Assembly (NCBI RefSeq): GCF_016755875.1
Contig: NZ_BNED01000005.1
Coordinates: 744,001 to 808,000 of the forward strand
DNA length: 64,000 nt
DNA from: Streptomyces spororaveus
Lineage (GTDB): Bacteria; Actinomycetota; Actinomycetes; Streptomycetales; Streptomycetaceae
Direction: 5' to 3'
Shown here: positions 43,196 to 52,367 of the stretch, one piece after another
Position numbering within the stretch: the first letter of the stretch is position 1
How the letters are laid out: each line of letters starts with the position of its first letter
Notes under the pieces: model-generated
Seen by the model: the letters and a program-made list of their open reading frames with translations, nothing else
The model's database searches: none
Told to the model about the DNA's origin: nothing
Program-made: the position numbers and the translations under genes

Positions 43196-44275
43196 ATGAG
43201 CAGCATCGCCAACATCCAGGCACCCTCCGGGCTCCTGGCCGACATCAAGCACCGATCCGACGGCGACCACCAGGTGTTCGGCATCCACCTGCGGTGGCAG
43301 ATCGGTGACAATCAGCCCGACCACGGAACCTGGCCCCCGCCGGCGGACTGGAACGAAGGCAACGCACCCTACCCGCACCTCTACGAGGTGTGGATCAACG
43401 GTGAGGCCCGACAGACGGTGTTCCTCCATTGGCCGGCCTGGAACTGGTCCCCGTCCAACTCCCACTGGGTGGACCTGGGTGAAGAGCCCGACGCCGAATA
43501 CCGGGTGAAGATCCGGGCCAAGGCCGACGGTTCGTTCACCCCGTTCACCAACGAGGTCACCGTCGCCGCGGCCGCCGCGGTGGCCTGGTCCGCCCCTCCG
43601 AAGCCCCGGGGCGCGAAGTCCGGCGCCGACCGCTCTCCGCGTCACGGCACGATGAATCAACCGCGCAGCCGGGCCGCCGCCGCGATCAGGGACGAGGACC
43701 AGTCTCCGATCTGCGCGAAGGCCCGGGCCGAGAACACCAGCACCACCTGGCAGGAGGTGCTGCCGGGCGCCGACCGGATGCTGGCCGACTACCCCTGGAA
43801 CAACGCCCTGCGCTATCTGGAGTACCGGAAGTTCTTCGAGGGCAGCACCGTCGCCTCCACCGGGAACCCGGCGTTCGCCGGTCTCGACCTTGTTCCCAGC
43901 GCGGACCTCGGCGACTGGCCCACGACGCGGCTGGATGCCTCGGCCGCAAGCCACACGTTCTCGTACGACTACATGGCCTATCACACCGACGACACCTGGT
44001 CGCACCGCTGGTTCCTCACCCGCGAGGGGTGGGACCCCCGCAGCGGACTCTCGTGGGAGGACCTGGAGCCCGTTCCGTTCCTGGTCGAAGTCCAGGGAGC
44101 CCCGCGTGAGGAGGACTCGACCTCGTGGGAGTTCGCCACCCTCCCGACCCGAAGCGGGCGGGCCGCGATCGTGCATGTCTGGGGCGGTCACGGCGGCCCT
44201 AACACCCCCGACGGCGGCAACGGCGGCAACACCGGCGAGTTCTTCCTGTCCGTGTGCGACGTGGTGTTCCACTGA
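43196..44275 (+). CDS. LPMO (AA10)-like protein with internal histidine brace and no signal peptide
   Basis: 359 residues. The first 125 residues form an all-beta, fibronectin-III-like module (VFGIHLRWQIGD, HLYEVWINGEARQTVFLHW, AEYRVKIRAKADGSF). After an Ala/Pro linker the C-terminal domain follows the chitin-binding/AA10 pattern. It opens with HGTMNQPRSRA (His150), has the second histidine in YMAYHTDDTWSHRWFLTREG (His263), and ends GEFFLSVCDVVFH with the usual axial aromatic. In known LPMOs the first His must be the mature N-terminus to bind copper. Here it is internal and there is no secretion signal. Either processing occurs, or the domain is used differently. It may also be a cargo or toxin module (speculative). 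Confidence 0.7.
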   Translation: MSSIANIQAPSGLLADIKHRSDGDHQVFGIHLRWQIGDNQPDHGTWPPPADWNEGNAPYPHLYEVWINGEARQTVFLHWPAWNWSPSNSHWVDLGEEPDAEYRVKIRAKADGSFTPFTNEVTVAAAAAVAWSAPPKPRGAKSGADRSPRHGTMNQPRSRAAAAIRDEDQSPICAKARAENTSTTWQEVLPGADRMLADYPWNNALRYLEYRKFFEGSTVASTGNPAFAGLDLVPSADLGDWPTTRLDASAASHTFSYDYMAYHTDDTWSHRWFLTREGWDPRSGLSWEDLEPVPFLVEVQGAPREEDSTSWEFATLPTRSGRAAIVHVWGGHGGPNTPDGGNGGNTGEFFLSVCDVVFH

Positions 44276-44333
44276 CGCCTTCCGGATCCGAACGCCCGTT
44301 CAGGGGAAGCGGAACGGGTGAGGCTCCATGGAG

Positions 44334-44363
44334 GGGGCGGCCGCGCGAGGCCGCGGCCGCCCC
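44334..44363. terminator. Terminator after the LPMO-like gene
   Basis: A 12-bp perfect stem (GGGGCGGCCGCG and complement) with a six-base loop, 58 bases past the stop. It also lies at the 3-prime side of the broken phosphatase on the other strand. Confidence 0.65.
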
Positions 44364-44404
44364 GCGGGGAGGGTAACGGCAGGGAGAGCCAGACCGCCGT
44401 GCCC

Positions 44405-45125
44405 TCAGCCGCAGCTGCTCGTCCTCCTTGCCCCACGCCGCCAGAGTGGCGTGGGGGAAGCGCCGCCCCTCGGCCACGCCGCTCGGGGCGGCGTCCAGGA
44501 CGAGGGTCCGCGCGGTGGCAGGGGTCTCGGGGATGCGCACGCGGAGCAGGGTGACGTCGTCCGGATCGTCGGGAGTTCGCTCACCACCGCGTCGAGGGCA
44601 CGCATCAGCTGCCAGGACGGTATCCCGGCCTTCGCCCGTGCGTGGGAGGCGGGCCGCAGTTGCCCCATGACGGCAGCGGCGTCCAGCCCGCGTCCCGTCA
44701 CATCGCCGATCACCACGCCCACCCGGCCGCCGCCCAGCGGGATCAGGCCGAACCGGCCGCCGCCCAACCCGGCGTCCTGCCGGGCCGGGAAGTAGCGGCT
44801 CGCAGTCGGCGTCCCCGGCACGTCCGGCGGTGAACCCGTGAGGCTGCGCTGAGGGTGAGAGCGATGTGGCGCTGCTGCTCGTAGAGCTGGGCGGGCATCT
44901 CCTCGGCGGCTTTGCGCTCCGTGACGTCGCGAATGGCCGCGGAGAACGAGCGTCCCGTCGGGGGTTTCCAGGGGACTCAGGCTGATCTCCACCGGAAACT
45001 CGCGCCCGTCCCGGCACAGCCCGTACAGCTCCAGCCCCGCCCCCCTTGGGCCTGACCTGCCGGTTGACGAAGTAGCCGTCGCGGGAATCGGAGTGGTGGC
45101 CGCGGAACCGGTGGGGTACGAGCAC
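44405..45125 (-). pseudogene. Broken PAS-PP2C(-ATPase) phosphatase gene
   Basis: The PAS end is readable as [20 protein letters not shown] and NRQVRP, then in another frame [20 protein letters not shown]. The phosphatase part reads [20 protein letters not shown] and [18 protein letters not shown] but has lost the GGDW metal motif. After a large deletion a third frame gives [20 protein letters not shown] and [11 protein letters not shown], the junction to a HATPase domain that is then cut off. At least four frame changes. It was once a three-domain sensor phosphatase like those common in Streptomyces. Confidence 0.8.
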
Positions 45126-45352
45126 CTCAGGGCCAGTGGATGGACTGCCTGGACGGCGGGGTGGAGGCCGTCACGATCGGATATCCATAGGATCATCGCA
45201 CATGCAAACTCCATGGAATGAACGTACCGCGCAGAAACCGTTGGCCCACCAACGAGTGCTGCTACCAATTGCCATGCGCCCGAGCCCGAGTTGGGAAACC
45301 ACCTCGTGGTCGTGCGCGAGTCCCCCGCCTCCGGCAAGAACGGAATCCACCC

Positions 45353-45832
45353 ATGGCAATCGCACTCCGCAAGACGCTCGCCGTCGCAACGCTGGCCCTG
45401 AGCGCCTCCCTCCTGCCGGCCGTCGGGGCACAGGCCGTAGACACCGCCGCCCCGTCCCTGCGCGCTCCCAGCCTCTACTGCCTCGCCAACGCCTGGGAAA
45501 CCCCGAATGTCTCCACGAAGCCGTGCGATGCCGCCGACCGAGGCCAGCACTGGACCGTCTCGGGCCAGCAGATCTCCCTCAGCAACGCGCGGGGCTACTG
45601 TCTCGCCAACACGTGGAACGCTCAGGACGTCTCGGTGAAGCCTTGCAACCCCAAGGACCAGGGCCAGTACTGGACTGTCTCGGGCCAGCAGATCTCCCTC
45701 ACCTATGCGCCGGCCTATTGCCTGGCCAACGCCTGGCAGACCCCGAACATTTCAACCAAGCCGTGCGACTCCGCCGACCGCGGCCAGCGCTGGGTGATCT
45801 TCAACGACCAGATCAGCCTCGCTGCAGCCTGA
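45353..45832 (+). CDS. Small secreted lectin-like protein with three 42-residue repeats
   Basis: 159 residues. A signal peptide ([24 protein letters not shown]) is followed by three tandem repeats of about 42 residues. Each has the pattern [16 protein letters not shown]...[13 protein letters not shown], with two Cys and a QxW-like motif. Three such units would make exactly one beta-trefoil of the ricin-B type, the minimal form of that fold. A carbohydrate-binding extracellular role is inferred; no catalytic domain is attached. Repeats are 60-80 percent alike, pointing to recent triplication. Confidence 0.75.
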   Translation: MAIALRKTLAVATLALSASLLPAVGAQAVDTAAPSLRAPSLYCLANAWETPNVSTKPCDAADRGQHWTVSGQQISLSNARGYCLANTWNAQDVSVKPCNPKDQGQYWTVSGQQISLTYAPAYCLANAWQTPNISTKPCDSADRGQRWVIFNDQISLAAA

Positions 45833-45944
45833 CCCCTGCCCACCGCCGCACCCTGCCTCTGCCCGGGCTCCCCGCGGTCCGGGGGAGGCGGGTGAGGAAG
45901 GCCGCCCTCAGGATCGAGAGCGGGGACGAGCCCGTCCGGAGGTC

Positions 45945-47438
45945 TCACCGATCGGTGATCACGATCTCGCGCTTGAGGATCTTGCCTGTGGGACCCTTGG
46001 GGAGCTCGGCCGCGAAGGTGACGATCCGGGGGTACTTGTACGCCGCCACCCGGTCCCTGACGTACGCCCGGATCTCCTCGGCCGTGGCCTCGGCACCGGG
46101 CCGGAGCACGATCACCGCCGCGATCTCCTCCCCGTGGAACGAGTGCGGCACGCCGACGACGGCGGCTTCGGCGACGGACGGGTGTGCGTACAGCACCTCC
46201 TCGACCTCACGCGGGTACACGTTGTAGCCACCGCGGATGATCAGGTCCTTCTTGCGGTCGACGATGAAGTAGAAGCCGTCCTCGTCGACACGCGCCAGGT
46301 CACCGCTGTGGAACCATCCGCCGTGGACCGCCTCCGCCGTGGCCTCGGGGCGGTTCCAGTAGCCCGTCATGAGGTTCTCGCCGCGGATCGCGATCTCGCC
46401 GACCTCTCCCGAGGGCACCGCGCCGCCGCCCTCGGCCACGAGCCTCATCTCGACCCCGCGGACGGGCTGTCCGATCGAGCCCGCCTTGCGCGGGCGGTCC
46501 GGGTGGTTGAAGGCCGCGACCGGTGAGGTCTCGGAGAGTCCGTATCCTTCGAGGACGGTGACCCCGAAGCGCCGCTCGAAGCCGTGCAGCACCTCTACCG
46601 GAAGCGAGGCGCCGCCGGAGACCGCCAGGCGGAGCCCGCGGGCGCTGAAGCCTTCGGGGAGCTCGGCATGGAGCAGCGCCGCGTACATCGTCGGCACGCC
46701 GAGGAACACGGTGACCCCGTCGCGGGCGATGGTCTCCAGGGCGCGCTGCGGCTCGAACCGCGGCAACAGCGTCAGTGTGGCGCCGGCGGCAACGGCCGTG
46801 TTCAGCGCGCAGGTCTGGCCGAAGGCGTGGAAGAGGGGCAGGCCACCGAAGAGCACGTCGTCGGGTCCGACCCGAAGCAGCGTCTCGGCCGTGGTGGCGG
46901 CGTTGGTGGCCAGGTTCCGGTGGGACAGTTCGGCGCCCTTCGGCGTCCCGGTCGTGCCCGAGGTGTAGAGGATGAGGGCCGGGTCGTCATCGGTACGGTC
47001 GACGACGCCGGGCGCCGGTTCGTGGGCCCGCAGCAGGTCGTCGAAGTCCGCGGGCTCGGTCACCAGGCATTCGGTTCCGGTCTCGGCAGCGGCCTTCACG
47101 GCCTCCTCCGCGAACAGAGGGAACACCAGCGCGACCCGCGCCCCGCAGTCGCGCAGGGTGAAGGCCACCTCACGGGCTCTGAGGAGCGGATTCATCGGCA
47201 CGACCACACCGCCGGCCCGCAGGATGCCGTAGTAGACGACCGGGAACAGCGGCACGTTGGGCATGGTCAGCGCGATGCGGTCGCCGGGCCGGACGCCGCG
47301 GTCGCGCAGGAGGGCGGCGACCCTGGCGCTCGCGTCGTCCAACTGGGCGTAGGTGAGCGTGCTGTCGTCGTGGCGGACGGCGATGCGATCGCCGTGGGCC
47401 GCGGCGGAGTCCACGAGGAACGTGGCGAGGTTGGTCAT
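45945..47438 (-). CDS. Acyl-CoA ligase (long-chain fatty-acid-CoA ligase-like)
   Basis: 497 residues; AAGGAGA before the ATG. An ANL-superfamily adenylating enzyme with the P-loop LILYTSGTTGTPKGAELSH, then EGYGLSETSP, the adenylate motif GWFHSGDLARVDEDGFY and DRKKDLIIRGGYNVYP. The catalytic Lys is in LPKGPTGKILKREI. It activates a carboxylic acid to its CoA thioester. It is divergent from the AraC regulator and the catabolic operon, and probably feeds or follows that pathway. Substrate not predictable. Confidence 0.94.
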   Translation of the reverse strand: MTNLATFLVDSAAAHGDRIAVRHDDSTLTYAQLDDASARVAALLRDRGVRPGDRIALTMPNVPLFPVVYYGILRAGGVVVPMNPLLRAREVAFTLRDCGARVALVFPLFAEEAVKAAAETGTECLVTEPADFDDLLRAHEPAPGVVDRTDDDPALILYTSGTTGTPKGAELSHRNLATNAATTAETLLRVGPDDVLFGGLPLFHAFGQTCALNTAVAAGATLTLLPRFEPQRALETIARDGVTVFLGVPTMYAALLHAELPEGFSARGLRLAVSGGASLPVEVLHGFERRFGVTVLEGYGLSETSPVAAFNHPDRPRKAGSIGQPVRGVEMRLVAEGGGAVPSGEVGEIAIRGENLMTGYWNRPEATAEAVHGGWFHSGDLARVDEDGFYFIVDRKKDLIIRGGYNVYPREVEEVLYAHPSVAEAAVVGVPHSFHGEEIAAVIVLRPGAEATAEEIRAYVRDRVAAYKYPRIVTFAAELPKGPTGKILKREIVITDR

Positions 47439-47834
47439 GTCGGCAATCTCCTTGGGTTCGTCTCGGTTTGCGACGAGGCAGCCCGAGGGCGGATCACGTC
47501 ACGAGGGTGGTGACCCCGTCGCGGGCGCGGGCGGTACCGGTGCCGTGCGACCGGGCCGACCGGAGCCGCAGCCATGGCGCCTGAGCCCGGTGATGGTGTG
47601 GGTGTTCCGCCCCGGTGCGGCGACGGGCCCGATCGGGGCGCGTGCGGCGGCTCGACCGCGCGCGTCACACCGTCCATGTCCGCCTCCGTGCCCTCGCGTG
47701 TTCGCCGGCCCAGGGCGGTCGCCAGGTGCGGACCGGGCCGGTGAACGGCGCCATGCTAGGTTGCCCACTCCACGCCGCGCTTATCCTGGCGTGACATGAG
47801 ACTTTTCTTTTCGGGACAGTCTTGGAGCGTGCAC
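47439..47834. other. Divergent regulatory region between ligase and AraC regulator
   Basis: About 400 bases without a gene. Probably contains promoters for both directions; no clear operator dyad seen. Confidence 0.4.
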
Positions 47835-48857
47835 ATGAGGCCCCTGGTCCGCACCGCAGCCCTCAGCGGCTACGTCGAGCTGTGTCGATCGCTCGGTATC
47901 GACCCTCAGCCGCTGATGAAGCGCGTGGGCCTGGACACTGCCGCCCTCGCCGTCCAGGACCGGTGGATCTCCGGCTCCGCCGCGGTCCAGGTGCTGGAAC
48001 TGTCGGCAGCCGCCACGGGCCACGAGGACTTCGGATTGCTCATGGCGGAGTTCCGGCGCTTCTCCAACCTCGGCCCCATCAGCCTGGTCGTCCGCGAGGA
48101 ACCCGATGTGCGGAGCGCCCTGGGGCTGTTGATCCGCCATCAGCACATGTACAACGAGGTCCTGGACACCCGGCTCTCCGAGGGGGACGGGCTGGCCACC
48201 TTGAAGGTCGACCTGCGTCTCGGCGAAGCGATGCACACCCGGCAGGCCACGGAGCTGGCCGTCGCCGCCTACCACCGGATCCTGCGCGACTTCCTGCACA
48301 CCCGGTGGCAGCCGCTCTCCGTCTGGTTCAGACACCCGGCACCGGCAGTTGTCTCGACGCACCGGCGCGCCTTCGGCCCCATCGTGGAGTTCGACCGTGA
48401 GTTCGACGGCATCGTCTTCTACGCGGGCGATCTCGACGCGCCCAACGCGATGGCGGATCCGCTCCTGCGCGCGTACGCCCACCAGTACTTCGAGGCGATC
48501 ACCGTGCCCCGGGACACCACCGCCGCGGACCGGGTGCGCGAGCTGATCGAGGTCCTGCTGCCGACCGGGCGCTGCTCGATCGAGCAGGTCGCCCGCAGCC
48601 TGGGCGTGGACCGGCGGACCGTCCACCGGCACCTGGCCGCCTCGGGCGAGACGTTCTCCTCGCTCCTGGGCGCCACCCGCCGGCACCTCGCGGAGCAGTT
48701 CGTCGCGAATCCACGGCGCTCACTCACGGAGATCTCCGACCTGCTGGGCTTCTCGTCGCTGAGCGGCTTCTCGCGCTGGTTCCACGAGCAGTTCGGATGC
48801 AGCCCCCGGGCATGGCGCAGCGCCAGGAGCCGACCCCGGCTCCCCGGCCAGGACTGA
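47835..48857 (+). CDS. AraC-family regulator (OruR/arabinose-binding-like type)
   Basis: 340 residues. I take ATG 47835 with GGAG seven bases upstream; ATG 47796 lacks a site. The N-terminal arabinose-binding-like domain (about 10-200: GYVELCRSLGIDPQPLMKRVGLD, FGLLMAEFRRFSNLGPISLVVREEPDV) is that of the OruR/ArgR-like group. The C-terminal HTH (about 240-330) has SIEQVARSLGVDRRTVHRHLAASGETF and SLTEISDLLGFSSLSGFSRWF. It is the likely activator of the downstream BKACE operon and/or the divergent ligase. Confidence 0.93.
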   Translation: MRPLVRTAALSGYVELCRSLGIDPQPLMKRVGLDTAALAVQDRWISGSAAVQVLELSAAATGHEDFGLLMAEFRRFSNLGPISLVVREEPDVRSALGLLIRHQHMYNEVLDTRLSEGDGLATLKVDLRLGEAMHTRQATELAVAAYHRILRDFLHTRWQPLSVWFRHPAPAVVSTHRRAFGPIVEFDREFDGIVFYAGDLDAPNAMADPLLRAYAHQYFEAITVPRDTTAADRVRELIEVLLPTGRCSIEQVARSLGVDRRTVHRHLAASGETFSSLLGATRRHLAEQFVANPRRSLTEISDLLGFSSLSGFSRWFHEQFGCSPRAWRSARSRPRLPGQD

Positions 48858-49195
48858 CACCGCGGGCCGGCCGGGCTCGGCCGAGCCATGCCACGCCGGC
48901 CCACTCGGCACAGCCCACGCGATGTCCCCAAATGACAAATTATCTGTCCCTGAGAGTCAAGCGATCGCCGTTGCCCGCCCCTACCTTGGCACCACCGCAG
49001 AGACGCGGTCGGCCGCCGGACGGAAGCGGGGTCCCCTGTGCACGCTTCCCCCGAATCGGCCGATCGTACGAGGGCCGCCATGCGCCCGCTGTCCCCGGTG
49101 ACCCGCATCCATCCTCGCCGGGCATCTCAGCCCCTCGCATCGCGCGCGGCGATGCTTCCGGTGAGTGATCACCGATCGCACGAAGGAGACGGACC
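48858..49195. other. Promoter region of the BKACE operon
   Basis: 338 bases. An AT-richer patch around 48930-48960 contains the dyad described separately. Confidence 0.45.
48934..48948 (+). promoter_or_regulatory. Candidate operator GACA-N7-TGTC
   Basis: A small inverted repeat, GACA AATTATC TGTC, in the AT-rich patch upstream of the catabolic operon. It is a possible binding site for the AraC regulator or part of the promoter. Weak evidence. Confidence 0.3.
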
Positions 49196-50248
49196 GTGCA
49201 TTTCCACGACGACTCACTTTTCCCGGAGAACCAGGAGAAGCTGGTGATCCAGGCTGCTCCCTACGGGCCGGAGTGGCTGCCCGGCGACGCCGACGACCTC
49301 CCCCTGACGATGGACGAGCACGTACAGGCGGCCGTGGACTGCTACAACGCCGGAGCCACCGTGCTCCACATCCACGTACGTGAGCTCGACGGCAAGGGCT
49401 CCAAGCGGATGTCCATGTTCAACGAGCTGCTGGGCCGGCTGCGCCAGGCCGTGCCGGACATGGTCCTGCAGATCGGCGGCTCGATCTCGTTCGCTCCGGA
49501 GGGCGAGGGCAGCGAGGCCAAGTGGCTGAGCTACGACACCCGCCACCTGCTGGCCGATCTCGACCCCGCGCCCGACCAGGTGACGATCGCGATCAACACC
49601 AGCCAGATGAACATCGTCGAGATCATGACCGACGACGACCTGGCAGGAACCTCGATTGCGAAGCCCGAGTACTACAAGGCCTACCGCGACATGGTCGTCG
49701 AGGCGGGCCCCGACTTCTACCTGGAGCACCTGGAGCGGCTGCGCGAGAACGGCATCCAGCCGCACTTCCAACTCGCCACGCTGGCCCAGCTCGAAACCGT
49801 GGAGCGGCTCATCCGAGCCGGCGTCCACACCGGCCCGCTGATCCTCAACTACGTGGCCATCGGCGGCGGTTTCGCGGGCCGGCACCCGGCAGACCTGATC
49901 GAGTTCGTCCGTCGCACCCCGGACGGCGCCGTCCTCACCATCGAGAGTTCCATGCGCGCGGTGGCGCCGATGAACGCGATCGGCATCGCCCTCGGTGTGC
50001 ACGTGCGCGTGGGCAACGAGGACAACCTGTGGCGGCGGAAGGGCGAGCGCATGACCACCCTTGAGCAGATCGAGCAGATGGTGCACATCTCCGAGGCGCT
50101 CGGCCGCGACATCGCGACGGGCGCCGAGGCCAAGAAGATCTACAAGCTCGGCGAGTACTACTCCGGCGCCAACGAGACGCTGGCCCGTCTCGGCATGGTG
50201 CCGAACCGCCGTCCCGGTCAGCGCGGCCCCATGCTGCGCGTCGTCTGA
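49196..50248 (+). CDS. BKACE-family enzyme (3-keto-5-aminohexanoate cleavage type, DUF849)
   Basis: 350 residues from a GTG with AAGGAG seven bases upstream. The TIM-barrel BKACE fold has the zinc-binding HxH in AGATVLHIHVREL and the active-site region LGVHVRVGNEDNLW near the C-terminus. BKACE enzymes condense a beta-keto acid with acetyl-CoA to give acetoacetate and a new acyl-CoA; one branch acts on dehydrocarnitine. The sequence EYYKAYRDMVVEAGPDFYLEHLE is unusual and may reflect a different substrate. It is the first gene of a five-gene operon with an oxidoreductase, a dioxygenase and a transporter, so it probably serves catabolism of an imported compound. Confidence 0.92.
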   Translation: MHFHDDSLFPENQEKLVIQAAPYGPEWLPGDADDLPLTMDEHVQAAVDCYNAGATVLHIHVRELDGKGSKRMSMFNELLGRLRQAVPDMVLQIGGSISFAPEGEGSEAKWLSYDTRHLLADLDPAPDQVTIAINTSQMNIVEIMTDDDLAGTSIAKPEYYKAYRDMVVEAGPDFYLEHLERLRENGIQPHFQLATLAQLETVERLIRAGVHTGPLILNYVAIGGGFAGRHPADLIEFVRRTPDGAVLTIESSMRAVAPMNAIGIALGVHVRVGNEDNLWRRKGERMTTLEQIEQMVHISEALGRDIATGAEAKKIYKLGEYYSGANETLARLGMVPNRRPGQRGPMLRVV

Positions 50249-50300
50249 TCGCGGCACGGGACCACCACGCCGCCGTGCCGCCACGCGGCTACGGACCCCC

Positions 50301-50315
50301 GGGGCTGCCAGCCCC
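50301..50315 (+). promoter_or_regulatory. Intercistronic hairpin
   Basis: GGGGCT-GCC-AGCCCC within two direct copies of CCCCCGGGGCTGCC, 50 bases after the BKACE gene. It may cause partial termination or mRNA processing inside the operon. Confidence 0.35.
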
Positions 50316-50390
50316 CGGGGCTGCCGTGACCCCCGGCACCGGCGGCCCCTTCCTCTCTTACCCACCTCCCACGAACAACGGAGCACGCCC

Positions 50391-51365
50391 ATGGCTCACG
50401 CCATTCGCTTCAAGGAGACCGGCGGTCCCGAGGTCCTGCGCCGGGAAGAGGTCGTCGTCGGCGACCCCGGTCCGGGCGAGGTACGGATCCGGCACGAGGC
50501 CGTCGGACTCAACTTCGCCGACACCTACTTCCGCAGCGGCCTGTATCCCGCACCGCTGCCCGCCGGACTGGGTGTCGAGGCCGCGGGGGTGGTCCAGGCG
50601 GTGGGCGAAGGCGTCACCCATGTCGCCGAGGGCGACCGGGTCACGTACACCGGAAGCCCGCTCGGTGCCTACAGCACGGAACGGGTCATGCCCGCCGGCC
50701 CTCTGATCCGGCTGCCGGACGGCATCGGCTTCGAGACAGCCGCCTCGATGACCATGCGCGGCCTCACTTCCGCCTACTTGTTGCGCAGGATCCACCCGCT
50801 GAAGGCCGGGGAAACGATCCTGCTGACTGCGGCGGCGGGTGGCGTCGGCCTCATCGTCTGCCAGTGGGCCAAGCTGCTCGGGCTGACCGTCATCGGCACC
50901 GTCTCCACCGAGGAGAAGGCCGAGCTCGCCCGTGCCCACGGCTGCGACCACGTCATCCGCTACCAGCGCGAGAACGTGGCCGAGCGGGTGCGCGAACTGA
51001 CGGACGGCGTCGGCGTCCCGGTCGCCTTCGACAGCATCGGCAGGTCCACCTACGCCGCCTCGCTGGCCTCGCTACGGCGCCGCGGTCTGCTGGTCTGCTT
51101 CGGTACGGCGTCCGGACCGGTCCCACCCATCGACGCCATGCAACTGGCGGTCAACGGCTCCCTTTTCGTCACCCGGCCGGCTCTCGCCGACTACATAGCC
51201 GACCCCGCGGAGCGGGCGGCGCTGGCGGGAGAGCTCTTCGACCACGTCGCTTCCGGACGCATCGCCATCGAGATCAACCAGCGCTACGCGCTCGACGACG
51301 CCGTACGGGCACACCGCGAGCTGGAGTCGGGGCGGACCACGGGATCGTCCGTCTTCGTCCTCTGA
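50391..51365 (+). CDS. NADPH:quinone oxidoreductase (zeta-crystallin type)
   Basis: 324 residues, ATG with GGAG upstream. A zinc-free medium-chain dehydrogenase: VRIRHEAVGLNFADTYFRSGLYP, the nucleotide-binding motif LLTAAAGGVGLIVCQWAKLLG, and DGVGVPVAFDSIGRSTY. It reduces quinones or enones with NADPH. In this operon it may reduce an unsaturated or keto intermediate made from the BKACE substrate (inference). Confidence 0.92.
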   Translation: MAHAIRFKETGGPEVLRREEVVVGDPGPGEVRIRHEAVGLNFADTYFRSGLYPAPLPAGLGVEAAGVVQAVGEGVTHVAEGDRVTYTGSPLGAYSTERVMPAGPLIRLPDGIGFETAASMTMRGLTSAYLLRRIHPLKAGETILLTAAAGGVGLIVCQWAKLLGLTVIGTVSTEEKAELARAHGCDHVIRYQRENVAERVRELTDGVGVPVAFDSIGRSTYAASLASLRRRGLLVCFGTASGPVPPIDAMQLAVNGSLFVTRPALADYIADPAERAALAGELFDHVASGRIAIEINQRYALDDAVRAHRELESGRTTGSSVFVL

Positions 51366-51413
51366 GCCGCTGCCACATCACGCGCGTCTCCACCCTCTCC
51401 AGGAGGAAGCATC

Positions 51414-52328
51414 ATGGAAAACACCGTCTCTTCGCCGGAAGGCGCACCCTGGTCGGTGCGCGCCCACTCCCACGGCTCGATCAAGGTCGAGCCGCTGACC
51501 TGCACCATCGGCGCCGAACTCTCCGGAGTGAACCTCGGCGACGCCGTGCGCGACGACGACCTGTTCGCCGAGATCAAGGCCCTGCTCCTGCAGTACAAGG
51601 TGCTGTTCCTGCGGGAACAGGACATCACGCGCGCCGACCATGTCGCCTTCGCCGAGCGCTTCGGCCCGCTGGAGGACCACCCGGTGGCCGGCAGTGACCC
51701 CGACCACCCCGGCCTGGTCCGGATCTACAAAGACCCGGACAGCGCGCCCGAGCACTACGAGAACGCGCTGCACACCGACGCCACCTGGCGCGAGAACCCG
51801 CCCATGGGCGCCGTCCTGCGCTGCATCGAGTCGCCCCCGGTGGGCGGTGACACGATCTGGGTCAACATGGCCGAGGCCCACCGCCGACTGCCGGAGCACG
51901 TCAAGACACAGATCCAGGGACTGCGCGCCCGGCACAGCATCGAGGCCACCTTCGGCGCCGCCATGCAACAAGAGGAGCGTCACGCGCTGGCAGCGCGGTT
52001 CCCCGACGCGGAGCACCCGGTGGTGCGCACCCACCCCGAGACGGGCGAACAGATCCTCTTCGTCAACGCCTTCACCACGCACTTCGTCAATTATCACACC
52101 CCCGAGAACGTGCGCTTCGGGACGGACTACGCCCCCGGCGCGGGCCTCCTGTTGAACTACCTCATCAGCCAGGCCGCCGTCCCCGAGTACCAAGTGCGCT
52201 GGCGCTGGACGCCGAACAGCGTCGCCATCTGGGACAACCGCTCCACCCAGCACTACGCAGTCCAGGACTACTGGCCCGCCGTCCGCAAGATGGAGCGCGC
52301 CGGAATCGTCGGCGACCGGCCTTTCTGA
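51414..52328 (+). CDS. TauD/TfdA-family Fe(II)/2-oxoglutarate dioxygenase
   Basis: 304 residues; AGGAGG before the ATG. Double-stranded beta-helix with the iron ligands HTDATW (HxD) and the distal His in NRSTQHYAV, plus the 2-oxoglutarate-binding Arg in AVRKMERAGI. The N-terminal part (CTIGAELSGVNLGD, VLFLREQDITRADHVAFAERFG) is typical. Family members hydroxylate taurine, sulfonates, herbicides or betaines. With the BKACE enzyme and an MFS importer it may open an attack on a quaternary-amine or similar substrate; the exact compound is unknown. Confidence 0.93.
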   Translation: MENTVSSPEGAPWSVRAHSHGSIKVEPLTCTIGAELSGVNLGDAVRDDDLFAEIKALLLQYKVLFLREQDITRADHVAFAERFGPLEDHPVAGSDPDHPGLVRIYKDPDSAPEHYENALHTDATWRENPPMGAVLRCIESPPVGGDTIWVNMAEAHRRLPEHVKTQIQGLRARHSIEATFGAAMQQEERHALAARFPDAEHPVVRTHPETGEQILFVNAFTTHFVNYHTPENVRFGTDYAPGAGLLLNYLISQAAVPEYQVRWRWTPNSVAIWDNRSTQHYAVQDYWPAVRKMERAGIVGDRPF

Positions 52329-52367
52329 CCCTTTCCCTTTCCGCCAAGAGCAGTTGAGGTGATGACA

